NCBI GenBank assembly: GCA_012934845.2
Contig: WNNJ02001973.1
Coordinates: 44,682 to 108,681, forward strand
From: Pomphorhynchus laevis
Lineage: Eukaryota; Acanthocephala; Palaeacanthocephala; Echinorhynchida; Pomphorhynchidae
Direction of reading: 5' to 3'
Length of the DNA stretch: 64,000 nt
Part shown: one piece after another, positions 19,936-30,109 of the stretch
Layout: each line of letters opens with the position of its first letter
Position numbering within the stretch: the stretch's first letter is position 1
Notes under the pieces: generated by a model
What the model saw: the letters and a program-made list of their open reading frames with translations, nothing else
Told to the model about the DNA's origin: nothing
Database searches by the model: none
Program-made: the position numbers and the translations under genes

Positions 19936-21402
19936 TTAATTGTCGAAATGGAATTGGATTTGGCGTTTGAAGCACGGCAAATATGTTGATTGGCGGATAT
20001 GAATAGGTAGTTGATTCCACAAGAGATGAGCAGCCACAACGAAGGAGCGGAAGCCAAAAGAGGTAGAGTAGATTGGGACATGTAAAAGAAGGGAATTACG
20101 GGAACGCAAGGAACAGTAAACAGGACGAGAATTATCAAGAAAAGGAAGGTTGAGAAATGAAGGGGTATGAAAAGTTACAAGGCGGAAAGCAATGAGAAGA
20201 AGACGAATTTGAACACGACAATAAATGGTAGGCCAATCAAGAGAAACAAGATAGTGGGATGTATGATCAAAACGACGAAGACGGAGGAGAACTCGGACGG
20301 CAGCGTTGATGATGCGTTGTAAAGGAAGAAGAGTGGATTTAGGTGAGTTGGAAAATAGAATAAGACAGTAATGAAGTCTGGAGAAAAGAAGAGAAGATAT
20401 GAGAGTCCTACAAGAAGGGAAATCGATCAATCTACGAACTTGACGGAGGTTGCGGAGTATCAAGGTAGATGAGCGTACTTTATCTCTATCGAAAGGTTTA
20501 AGTGAAAGTCGGTTGTCAAAATGGAAGCCTAGGAAAACGAGATTATCAACGATAGGAAGAATTGTAGAATTTAATGATACGGAGGGAGGTTCGAAGCCGA
20601 GGCGTCGAGGTAGGATCCACATAATTTTGTATTTATCAGGATTCAGAGAAAGGCGAAGGGAAGAAAGATGATTGGAAATTGAGACAAGACAGTCCGAAGC
20701 GGAAACACTAAGATCGTGAATACGATAAACAGGTGCATGAGCATAGATGAGAATGTCATCAGCATATTGCATAACATGGAAGTTAAATTTATGAGAAATC
20801 GAAGACAAATCACCAAGAAGAAGAGAGAAAAGTATAGGGCCTAATACGGAGCCTTGTGGAACACCGGACGGAATGGACGAAGGATGGGAGAGATAAGAGT
20901 TAGAATATACGCGAAATGTATGGTTTGATAGATATGAAGAAAACCATGATACAGTGGGTAAAGAGAAGCCATAATCATGACGAAGGCGATGTAGAAGAAT
21001 CGAGTGATCGACGATGTCAAAAGCAGAAGATATATCAAGAGAAACTATGACACTACATAATTTATGATCGCGCGAGATGAGTAAGTCATTATATACTTTA
21101 AGACAGGCAATTTCAGTAGAGTGATTAGAGCGAAAAGCGGCTTGGAAGGGAGGAAACAAGTTAGAAGAAAATAGATATGTATTAACTTGCTTAAGAACGA
21201 AACTTTCAAGGAGTTTAGAGAGGGTTGGGAGAAGTGAGATTGGACGGTACGAAGATGGTAGTGAGGAGTCGAGAGATTGCTTTTTGATGAGAAGACGAAC
21301 AGTTGCGCATTTCCAGATGGAAGGAAATGTACGACTACGGATGGACGAGTTGAACAATGTGGTTAGGATGGGTGAGATAGAGGAGCAGATATGTTTAAGC
21401 AC
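19936..21402 (-). pseudogene. LINE A ORF2, reverse transcriptase part
   Basis: A 488-residue open frame. RT motifs: SSYRPISLLPTLSKLLESFV, FQAAFRSNHSTEIACLKVYN, VSLDISSAFDIVDHSILLHR, GVPQGSVLGPILFS and the catalytic MQYADDILIYAHAP. The CR1/L2-type thumb and C-terminus follow. It is in frame with the upstream middle segment but cut from it by an in-frame TAA (about 21449-21451), where LINE B has a Glu codon. The RT core itself looks intact. Confidence 0.9.
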
Positions 21403-21993
21403 GTGAGTGGGAATTGGGTCAGAAGGAGATGTTTTATTAGGTAATGACAGCAGAACCGAAGAAACTTCATCAGACGAAACGGGAAGAAGGTGGAATAGTT
21501 ATGGGAGCGAAGTATTTAAAGAGAAGAGTGGGTACAAGTGGGCTACGGGTAGTAGGGAAAGTAAATTAGATAGCTTAGTTTGTAGATAAGAAGAAAATTC
21601 ATCAGGATTTATATTACAAGAAGTAGATGATCGTGAAAGAATTGAGTTTAAGATTTTCCAATGAGATTTAAAGTTGGAAGATGACTCGAGTTGATTTCGC
21701 CAAAATAGAGTACGTTTAGTACGTATAAGAATAAGATGTGACCGGCGTAGAGAAAAGTAGGAATCACGGAGATTTGGAGGGAGTGAGTCGGGATAACGTT
21801 TAAGAAAGCGATTATACACACGAGAAGAGTGACGGAGTCGACGCTTAGAAAGACTACAGTTAGAATCGAACCAGGGAGCATGGCGCAAGCGCTGAGAGCG
21901 TCGGAGTCGGCTAGGCAGAAGTTTATTGATGATAGACATAAGTTCAGAATCAACCAGAATGCAGATATCATCGGGAGAAAGATTTTTTTTCAA
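21403..21993 (-). pseudogene. LINE A ORF2, segment between endonuclease and RT
   Basis: It contains LSPDDICILVDSELMSIINK, RRSQRLRHAPWFDSNCSLSK, SYFSLRRSHLILIRTKRTLF and NINPDEFSSYLQTKLSNLL, the usual EN-RT linker of CR1/L2 elements. It is read in a different frame from the endonuclease. The stop after FSLNTSLP separates it from the RT. Confidence 0.82.
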
Positions 21994-22856
21994 ATTTCGT
22001 GCTTTTCATAGTTAAGAGGAAGTGAAAAGAGTGAAGAATTGAGTAAGGCTTCAGAGAATAGGGATATTGAGAAGCTTGCAGTGTCGACTTGGTGTGGATA
22101 TTGGTGGAGACGGAGAAGGAGGATGGGGACGAGTAAGAGTAAGAGTGACAAAGAAATGATCGGACAAACCGGGATCAGTAATTTACAAGTATAGTTATTG
22201 AAGCAGATAGGGACAGCAATGATGTCGAGAGCACCGCCGAGAATATGAGTTGGGCTTGTTGAAAGTAATTTATAGTTAACATCAGAAAAAATATTAATTA
22301 AATTGATAGAGTCAGAGTCAGCCGGGCGATCAAGACGAATGTTAAAGTCACCGAGAACAAATGAAGGAGTATAAGACAATGAACAGTGAGACATAAGATC
22401 TGCAAGGTCGTTAAAGAAGATACGTGATGGGGCAACTGAACCTGGACGGTATACAATCACAAGTTCCAGAGAGAAAGGAGTTGATAATCGGCATATGAGT
22501 AATTCGAACGAGGTGTAACATATGTTAACGTTAATTTTACGTAAAGACATTGGGTGACGAGCAATGGCAACTATACCGCCATGGTTAAAAGCAGTAGATG
22601 TATGAGAGGCAATTGGACGAGCTGATTCAACAAAAGAACAACCAGAGCGACATAGACGACGAATAGAGAGATCGTCGGAATCACAATGCCAGAATTCGGT
22701 AATGCAGAGAATATCGATAGATAATTGATCGAAGATATAAAGGAGCATATCAGCTTTATGAAGAATGGAGCGAGTGTTGAATAGACTAAGACGAAAAGTA
22801 TGCTTAGAAGCGAGATCGACTAGCGAAGAAGACAAGGGGGAGAGATGGGACGCCAT
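21990..22856 (-). pseudogene. LINE A ORF2, endonuclease part
   Basis: It starts at ATG MASHLSPLSSSLVDLASKHT, about 55 bases after the ORF1 stop, like the plus copy. APE-type motifs are LFNTRSILHKADMLL, ILCITEFWH (the plus copy has TESWH, the family norm), FNHGGIVAI, VIYRPGS and VLGDFNIRLDRPAD. The final SDH motif is in another frame because of a frameshift after NNYTCK (about 22185), shared with the plus copy. Confidence 0.87.
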
Positions 22857-22909
22857 CGAATTTTTGGCCTTGTGTGTACAACGTGAAAATTTCCATTGAT
22901 TTGACGTAT

Positions 22910-23474
22910 AGATAAGGATGACTAGCCGTTTGTTTCACGTTGATGTTTCTCAATGAGAGCTAAATTGAGCTTGGCAATATCAGAAGGGGAGCGGTCAGGA
23001 AAGATACGACAAATAGACGAAGTGGTAAGAAGTTTAAAACGTTGGAAAAGTACCAAGGATGCATGTGAACTATGTCGGAAAGCGATTTTTTGGAGTGGAG
23101 GACTGAGATTATTGGATTTAGTGGATTTGTTCAAACGGATCAAAGATACAGGAGCTATATTATTGAAGAGGGATGGATTATTATCAGGAAGAATAGTTGC
23201 TAGGATAGACCTGAAAGCAGATACATCATCATCGAGGCGAGATTGTGGAGAAGCAGATTCGGAAAGCTTTAAGTTTGATATGATTATACAGCGATCGCGC
23301 GAAGGAAAACGATTACGAAGTGGTGGACGGACAGACCTGGTAGTAGTAGAGGCAGAAGAGCAGATAATCGTGTGAATGACAGGTGTGCTAAGTGAAAATT
23401 TAAGATAGTTTGGAGCATGTGTGACAGGAGTTGAGTGTTGAGTCGGTTGATCGGAGATGTTACTGGAGATAATT
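22910..23474 (-). pseudogene. LINE A ORF1, C-terminal part
   Basis: The last ORF1 residues are the same as in the plus copy: LIRLNKSTKSNNLSPPLQKI, ASLVLFQRFKL, RIFPDRSPSDIAKLNLALIE, then KHQRETNG and a stop. This is an RRM-like ORF1 C-terminus. The 5' part is missing by truncation. Confidence 0.75.
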
Positions 23475-23484
23475 AATAAGGATT

Positions 23485-23641
23485 TAAATAAATGGTATAA
23501 GTCAATTTAATTATTAAGAAATCCTTTATTTATGAATTTGTTCAAACCTCATCTGTCGGTATTGCCGAGAGAATAGGTTGAGTTGGCTCACTCGATCGAC
23601 ATTGGGTGTGTGCCACATACCTGGTACCATTTTATAGGCTC
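23485..23641. other. Short spacer with AATAAA on the minus strand
   Basis: No repeat family is recognised. TTTATT at 23525-23530 gives AATAAA on the minus strand, about 110 bp beyond the stop of the small minus-strand frame at 23642-23812. Confidence 0.3.
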
Positions 23642-23812
23642 TTAACTGTACTCGTCAAGAATATCGGCTTCTTCTTTGGTTGGGGGAATGCCGCCAGTAA
23701 CCCATACTTTAGCAATGGACACAGCCTCGTGGAATAAAGCACTCGGAACATTTTGGGGTGATAACTGAAAACGAACGTCAGATGGATCAAACCATTCGAG
23801 TTGCTGCCCCAT
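23642..23812 (-). CDS. Possible host coding exon or small protein (56 aa), unidentified
   Basis: The minus strand has a 56-codon frame from ATG (23810-23812) to TAA (23642-23644). It begins MGQQLEWFDPSDVRFQLSPQ and ends PPTKEEADILDEYS. Composition is balanced and protein-like, unlike the AT-rich noise around it, and an AATAAA lies downstream. It could be a last exon, since an AG precedes the ATG, or a repeat remnant. I do not recognise the family. LINE RT scraps lie just upstream. Confidence 0.28.
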   Translation of the reverse strand: MGQQLEWFDPSDVRFQLSPQNVPSALFHEAVSIAKVWVTGGIPPTKEEADILDEYS

Positions 23813-23815
23813 CTT

Positions 23816-23970
23816 TCATAATCGTCTCTATTTTCGAATTAAGAGATCTAGACACAAATACACCCAAATATTCCTAGTGATCTTATCTGGGGCCTAGTCT
23901 CAGAACTGTACACTTATTCTCATTTATCAGGAGTAGCCATCGTTCCATACGGTCAATCATTAATATTAAT
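23816..23970 (-). pseudogene. LINE RT scrap
   Basis: Minus-strand pieces DRMERWLLLINENKCTVLRL, then EYLGVFVSRSLNSKIETI after a stop, resemble the region after the YADD motif of CR1-type RTs (LNI.KC...LGV.+...L). It is very short and isolated. Confidence 0.4.
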
Positions 23971-24048
23971 ATTAATGTTTAAAAAATTAAAAGAATTTAT
24001 AATGAAAATAAAATGCCCAGTATTTAATGAAAATACCCAGTATTTTCA

Positions 24049-24790
24049 TTAATTAAAAGATAATTTTTTTATTAAAAAAATTAAACTTGTCCAAATCGCC
24101 TTTAATCTTGATAAGACGAATGGCGGTAAATGAGTAGCAGTTAAATCGAAAAACTCAAATATCAGTGAATGATCTTCCATGTCACTATCAACATGAGCGA
24201 ATGCAACTGTCCCACGAAATGACTTTGCGCTTTCCAACATAACATTTCTGCATTTATCAATAATATCCTTTTTACTTGTGTTTAGTAATTTAGATGAATT
24301 ATTAATTTGCTCGTGGTTTTTGAGTTTGGCCTCATGAATGATGAGTTCCATGCCGTTCGGAGTCGACAACCCGACCTGATGAGGGTTAAGAGTGGTGAAA
24401 AATTCTTTTCGCAACCTCTGACATATACATTTTGAACACAGATGACGGAGCGTTTCACTAACTGCAATTGTTCGAATCCCTTCACATTGCTTGTTTAGCG
24501 CGATCAGGTCGGCACCAGCAAGGAAATCGAATAACTCTCGAAGCGCTAGTCCACCTATCAACTGATTTACAAAGATCGTCAGACGCGATCGAAGGTTTTC
24601 ATGATCAGCCGATATCATGTCATGTAGATGTTCAGGGCGCAAATCCAAACATCCAGGAGATGTAGATTCGGGAAAAGAGAATATAGAAGCCATGACTGCC
24701 TCATAATCTACTGATATTGGTATGGACCTTGGTAGCATCTTATTAATCATAGTACCAGTTACCGAATGCAGAATCTCTAGCTTATTTCAT
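24049..24790 (-). pseudogene. RT N-terminal part of a restriction-like-endonuclease retroelement (family RLE1)
   Basis: The minus frame has SFPESTSPGCLDLRPEHLHD, LRSRLTIFVNQLIGG, FLAGADLIALNKQCEGIRTI, AVSETLRHLCSKCIC and NPHQVGLSTPNGMELIIHEA. This order (PGLRP.HL, L.AL.K..G.RPIAV..TLRRL..K) matches the RT start of a widespread metazoan retroelement class whose C-terminus carries the domain seen at 42.4-43.6 kb. The catalytic core is absent: after HVDSDMEDHS the copy ends in A-rich DNA. Confidence 0.6.
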
Positions 24791-24863
24791 ACCAGAAAGA
24801 ACATAAGAAAATCTTATTTCTTATTTTCTTAACATTGAACAAACTGGTTGTTCAGTTCGTTCA

Positions 24864-25770
24864 ATGTCAGTTCCAGATTCCTGTCAGTTCCAGATTATTC
24901 CTGTCAGTTCCAGATTATTCCTGTCAGTTCCAGATTATTCCTGTCAGTTCCAGATTATTCCTGTCAGTTCCAGATTATTCCTGTCAGTTCCAGATTATTC
25001 CTGTCAGTTCCAGATTATTCCTGTCAGTTCCAGATTATTCCTGTCAGTTCCAGATTATTCCTGTCAGTTCCAGATTATTCCTGTCAGTTCCAGATTATTC
25101 CTGTCAGTTCCAGATTATTCCTGTCAGTTCCAGATTATTCCTGTCAGTTCCAGATTATTCCTGTCAGTTCCAGATTATTCCTGTCAGTTCCAGATTATTC
25201 CTGTCAGTTCCAGATTATTCCTGTCAGTTCCAGATTATTCCTGTCAGTTCCAGATTATTCCTGTCAGTTCCAGATTATTCCTGTCAGTTCCAGATTATTC
25301 CTGTCAGTTCCAGATTATTCCTGTCAGTTCCAGATTATTCCTGTCAGTTCCAGATTATTCCTGTCAGTTCCAGATTATTCCTGTCAGTTCCAGATTATTC
25401 CTGTCAGTTCCAGATTATTCCTGTCAGTTCCAGATTATTCCTGTCAGTTCCAGATTATTCCTGTCAGTTCCAGATTATTCCTGTCAGTTCCAGATTATTC
25501 CTGTCAGTTCCAGATTATTCCTGTCAGTTCCAGATTATTCCTGTCAGTTCCAGATTATTCTGTCAGTTCCAGATTATTCCTGTCAGTTCCAGATTATTCC
25601 TGTCAGTTCCAGATTATTCCTGTCAGTTCCAGATTATTCCTGTCAGTTCCAGATTATTCCTGTCAGTTCCAGATTATTCCTGTCAGTTCCAGATTATTCC
25701 TGTCAGTTCCAGATTATTCCTGTCAGTTCCAGATTATTCCTGTCAGTTCCAGATTATTCCTGTCAGTTCC
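24864..25770 (+). repeat. Tandem 20-bp repeat, about 44 units, LINE A 5' UTR
   Basis: The unit is CTGTCAGTTCCAGATTATTC. One degenerate unit opens the array (24866-24880), then units are essentially identical, with a single 1-base deletion at about 25560. The array ends in a half unit followed by GCTCGCTACGCTCGC. Because 20 is not a multiple of 3 and the unit has no stop, all three plus frames stay open for over 300 codons, so those frames are not genes. It lies 46 bp upstream of the LINE A ORF1 ATG. Confidence 0.97.
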
Positions 25771-25815
25771 GCTCGCTACGCTCGCGGATTGAGCTCAATC
25801 TATCGATAAAAGGTC

Positions 25816-27041
25816 ATGCCTAAAAAAGCGCGATCTCAGATCCCTGTTCCTGATCAAGAATCTTCCACATCGGAATGCAATGATGGTTATACCAGCTTTG
25901 AAGTTGGATGCGATTCCAAAGATTGCGATGTATGGACACTTGTTCGTGTTAAAATATCCGAACACTCGGTGTATAAACGTAAACATTTCAATTGCGGTTT
26001 TCGTACATCAGTAGGACTACTACAGTTATCCTGCTCATCTACTCCTGTATCACACACGACCACTCAGCCCAATGCTGTTTTAGATGTTTCCCTCGCATCA
26101 ACACCTGACTTCGCATCATATAATCTCATTATTGAACCTACTCTCTCTCACACACTCCTCGTTCAACTACGTACCAAACTTCCATTAATCTTTCTCATTC
26201 TAACAATGCTAACGGTAAAGCTTTTCATCTCGTACCTCCTCTTTCCTATTCCTCCCCCAATCTAAATAAATCTCAAACTTCTTTATTCTCCTCACGTACT
26301 CCTTACTCGACCTCCCCTGTATCACCTCTCAATAATTTACACCCTTCCATCAAAATCATTTCCAGTAACATTTCCGATCAACTGATTCAACACTCCATTC
26401 CTGTCACTCATGCCCCAACCTATCTTAATTCTCCTTACTCTACCTCCCACGTAACACTTCCAAATAATTTACATCCTTCATTTAAAATCATATCCAGTCA
26501 CATCTCTGATCAACCGATTCAACACCCCGCTCCTGTCACACTTGCTCCAACCAATATTAATTCTTAATCAAACACCCCTATCATTTCCACTTCTATCTGC
26601 TCATCTACCTCGACTCCTACCAGCTCTGTCCGTCCACCACTTCCACGAAATCGTTTTCCTTCGCGCGATCGCTGTATAATCATATCAAACTTAAAGCTTT
26701 CCGAATCTGCTTCTCCACAATCTCGCCTCGATGATGATGTATCTGCTTTCAGGTCTATCCTAGCAACCATTCTTCCTGATAATAATCCATCCCTCTTCAA
26801 TAATATCGCTCCTGTATCTTTGATCCGTTTGAACAAATCCACTAAATCCAATAATCTCAGTCCTCCACTCCAAAAAATCGCTTTCCGACATAGTTCACAT
26901 GCATCCTTGGTACTTTTCCAACGTTTTAAACTTCTTACCACTTCGTCTATTTGTCGTATCTTTCCTGACCGCTCCCCTTCTGATATTGCCAAGCTCAATT
27001 TAGCTCTCATTGAGAAACATCAACGTGAAACAAACGGCTAG
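25816..27041 (+). pseudogene. LINE A ORF1
   Basis: It begins MPKKARSQIPVPDQESSTSE. At about residues 30-60 there is a Cys/Trp motif (EVGCDSKDCDVWTLVRV, then HFNCGF), a degenerate PHD-like finger found in the other LINE ORF1s here. A long Ser/Thr/Pro-rich middle follows, with two imperfect repeats around 26330-26420 and 26470-26550. The RRM-like end carries LIRLNKSTKSNN and RIFPDRSPSDIAKL, then ETNG and a stop. Frame breaks lie near 26130-26260 and before 26680. Confidence 0.78.
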
Positions 27042-27106
27042 TCATCCTTATCTATACGTCAAATCAATGGAAATTTTCACGTTGTACACACAAGGCCAAA
27101 AATTCG

Positions 27107-28439
27107 ATGGCGTCCCATCTCTCCCCCTTGTCTTCTTCGCTAGTCGATCTCGCTCCTAAGCATACTTTTCGTCTTAGTCTATTCAACACTCGCTCCATTC
27201 TTCATAAAGCTGATATGCTCCTTTATATCTTCGATCAATTATCTATCGATATTCTCTGCATTACCGAATCCTGGCATTGTGATTCCGACGATCTCTCTAT
27301 TCGTCGTCTATGTCGCTCTGGTTGTTCTTTTGTTGAATCAGCTCGTCCAATTGCCTCTCATACATCTACTGCTTTTAACCATGGCGGTATAGTTGCCATT
27401 GCTCGTCACCCAATGTCTTTACGTAAAATTAACGTTAACATATGTTACACCTCGTTCGAATTACTCATATGCCGATTATCAACTCCTTTCTCTCTGGAAC
27501 TTGTGATTGTATACCGTCCAGGTTCAGTTGCCCCATCACGTATCTTCTTTAACGACCTTGCAGATCTTATGTCTCACTGTTCATTGTCTTATACTCCTTC
27601 ATTTGTTCTCGGTGACTTTAACATTCGTCTTGATCGCCCGGCTGACTCTGACTCTATCAATTTAATTAATCTTTTTTCTGATGTTAACTATAAATTACTT
27701 TCAACAAGCCCAACTCATATTCTCGGCGGTGCTCTCGACATCATTGCTGTCCCTATCTGCTTCAATAACTATACTTGTAAATTACTGATCCCGGTTTGTC
27801 CGATCATTTCTTTGTCACTCTTACTCTTACTCGTCCCCATCCTCCTTCTCCGCCTTTACCTTTATCTACACCAAGTCGACACTGGAAGCTTCTCGATATC
27901 CCTGTTCTCTGCACAGCCTTACTCAATTCTTCACTCTTTTCACTTCCTCTTAACTATCTCTCTCCCGATGATCTCTGCATTCTGTTTGATTCTGAACTTA
28001 CGTCGATCATCAATAACCTTCTGCCTAGTCGACTTCGACGTTCCCAGCGCTTGCGCCATGCTCCCTGGTTCGATTCTGACTGTAGTCTTTCTAAGCGTCG
28101 ACTCCGTCACTCTTTTCGTATGTATAAACGCTTTCTTAAACGTTCACCCGACTCACTCCCTCCAAATCTTCGTGATTCCTACTTTTCTCAACGCCGTTCA
28201 CATCTCATTCTTATACGTACTAAACGTACTCTCTTTGGCGAAATCAACTCGAGTCATCTTCCAACTCTAAATCTCATTGGAAAATCTTAAACTCAATTCT
28301 TTCACGATCATCTACTTCTTGTAATATAAATCCTGATGAATTTTCTTCTTATCTACAAACTAAGCTATCTAATTTACTTTCTCTACTACCCGTAGCCCCC
28401 TTGTACCCATTCTTCTCTTTAAATAATTTCCTCCCATAA
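27107..28439 (+). pseudogene. LINE A ORF2, endonuclease and linker
   Basis: APE-type endonuclease: LFNTRSILHKADMLL, ILCITESWHCDSDD (catalytic E), NHGGIVAI, VIYRPGS, VLGDFNIRLDRP (catalytic D/N) and HILGGALDIIAVP. The terminal SDHFFVTLTL is read in another frame after a frameshift at about 27785. The linker (HAPWFDSDCSLSKRRL, SYFSQRRSHL) has a further 1-base deletion at about 28235. The segment ends at an in-frame TAA, 28437-28439. It nicks target DNA to prime reverse transcription. Confidence 0.87.
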
Positions 28440-30011
28440 CTATTCCACCTTCTTCCCGTTTCGTCTGATGAAGTTTCTTCGGTTCTGCTGTCATTACCTA
28501 ATAAAACATCTCCTTCTGACCCAATTCCCACTCACGTGCTTAAACATATCTGCTCCTCTATCTCACCCATCCTAACCACATTGTTCAACTCGTCCATCCG
28601 TAGTCGTACATTTCCTTCCATCTGGAAATGCGCAACTGTTCGTCCTCTCATCAAAAAGCAATCTCTCGACTCCTCACTACCATCTTCGTACCGTCCAATC
28701 TCACTTCTCCCAACCCTCTCTAAACTCCTTGAAAGTTTCGTTCTTAAGCAAGTTAATACATATCTATTTTCTTCTAACTTGTTTCCTCCCTTCCAAGCCG
28801 CTTTTCGCTCTAATCACTCTACTGAAATTGCCTGTCTTAAAGTTTATAATGACTTACTCATCTCGCGCGATCATAAATTATGTAGTGTCATAGTTTCTCT
28901 TGATATATCTTCTGCTTTTGACATCGTCGATCACTCGATTCTTCTACATCGCCTTCGTCATGATTATGGCTTCTCTTTACCCACTGTATCATGGTTTTCT
29001 TCATATCTATCAAACCGTACATTTCGCGTATATTCTAACTCTTCTCTCTCCCATCCTTCGTCCATTCCGTCCGGTGTTCCACAAGGCTCCGTATTAGGCC
29101 CTATACTTTTCTCTCTTCTTCTTGGTGATTTGTCTTCGATTTCTCATAAATTTAACTTCCATGTTATGCAATATGCTGATGACATTCTCATCTATGCTCA
29201 TGCACCTGTTTATCGTATTCACGATCTTAGTGTTTCCGCTTCGGACTGTCTTGTCTCAATTTCCAATCATCTTTCTTCCCTTCGCCTTTCTCTGAATCCT
29301 GATAAATCCAAAATTATGTGGATCCTACCTCGACGCCTCGGCTTCGAACCTCCCTCCGTATCATTAAATTCTACAATTCTTCCTATCGTTGATAATCTCG
29401 TTTTCCTAGGCTTCCATTTTGACAACCGACTTTCACTTAAACCTTTCGTTAGAGATAAAGTACGCTCATCTACCTTGATACTCCGCAACCTCCGTCAAGT
29501 TCGTAGATTGATCGATTTCCCTTCTTGTATGACTCTCATATCTTCTCTTCTTTTCTCAAGACTTGATTACTGTCTTAGTCTATTTTCCAACTCACCTAAA
29601 TCCACTCTTCTTCCCCTACAACGCATCGTCAACGCAGCTGTCCGAATTCTCCTCCGTCTTCGTCGTTTTGATCATACATCCTACCATCTTGCTTCTCTCG
29701 ATTTGCCTACAATTTATTGTCGTGTTCAAATTCGTCTTCTTCTCATTGCTTTCCGCCTTGTAACTTTTCATACCCCTTCATTTCTCAACCTTCCTTTTCT
29801 TGATAATTCCCGTCCTGTTTACTGTTCCTTGCGTTCCTGTAATTCCCTTCTTTTACATGTCCCAAACTACTCTACCTCCTTTGGACTCCGCTCCTTCCTG
29901 GTGGCTGCTCCTCTATCGTGGAATCATCTGCCCATTCATATACGCCAATCAACTTCCCTGCAGTGCTTCAAACGACAAATCCGATCCCATCTGAACAATT
30001 TAACTGCTTGA
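28440..30011 (+). pseudogene. LINE A ORF2, reverse transcriptase
   Basis: The frame is open from the TAA at 28437 to 30011. Motifs: LFHLLPVSSDEVSSVLLSLP, SSYRPISLLPTLSKLLESF, VSLDISSAFDIVDHS, IPSGVPQGSVLGPILFSLLL and the catalytic MQYADDILIYAHAP. The thumb and a C-terminal domain ending CFKRQIRSHLNNLTA follow. All RT catalytic residues are present. This is the best-preserved RT in the window. Confidence 0.92.
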
Positions 30012-30040
30012 CTTTCTCATTTTTGTTTGTGGACTTCTAA

Positions 30041-30057
30041 GCGTACAGCTTGTACGC
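30041..30057 (+). promoter_or_regulatory. LINE A 3'-tail hairpin with a compensated pair
   Basis: The stem reads GCGTAC / GTACGC with loop AGCTT. A G-C pair of the other copies is replaced by A-T on both sides, keeping the stem. Confidence 0.7.
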
Positions 30058-30109
30058 ATTTGCCACGTAAAATAAATTTGTATTATTAAGTGCAGAATAT
30101 AATCAGCCG

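Larger units (their letters stand above)
19856..23484 (-). mobile_element. LINE A, minus copy (5'-truncated inside ORF1)
   Basis: It runs on the minus strand from a truncated ORF1 (about 23474) through ORF2 endonuclease and RT to the 3' hairpin tail (19866-19882) and TAAATAAATTATTG. It is colinear and very similar to 26,400-30,086 on the plus strand. ATTAATAA occurs at both edges (19832, 23473) and may be a short target duplication, but AT-rich context makes this uncertain. Confidence 0.9.
24864..30086 (+). mobile_element. LINE A, plus copy, near full length
   Basis: The order is 5' UTR made of 20-bp monomers, ORF1 (25816-27041), 65-bp spacer, ORF2 (27107-30011) with endonuclease and RT, and a 3' UTR with hairpin and AATAAATTTGTATTATT. 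It is the most complete LINE in the window. ORF1 and ORF2 both contain frame breaks, so it is not autonomous as sequenced. The family looks CR1/L2-like within the Jockey superfamily. Confidence 0.9.

Noticed and set aside
24864-25770. CRISPR-like repeat array
   Set aside because: There are no spacers: the units are contiguous and identical, and the context is a eukaryotic LINE 5' UTR.
24835-25823. Three overlapping open frames of over 310 codons on the plus strand
   Set aside because: They are the three translations of one 20-bp tandem unit that lacks stops. Identical peptide repeats in all frames show that they are not proteins.
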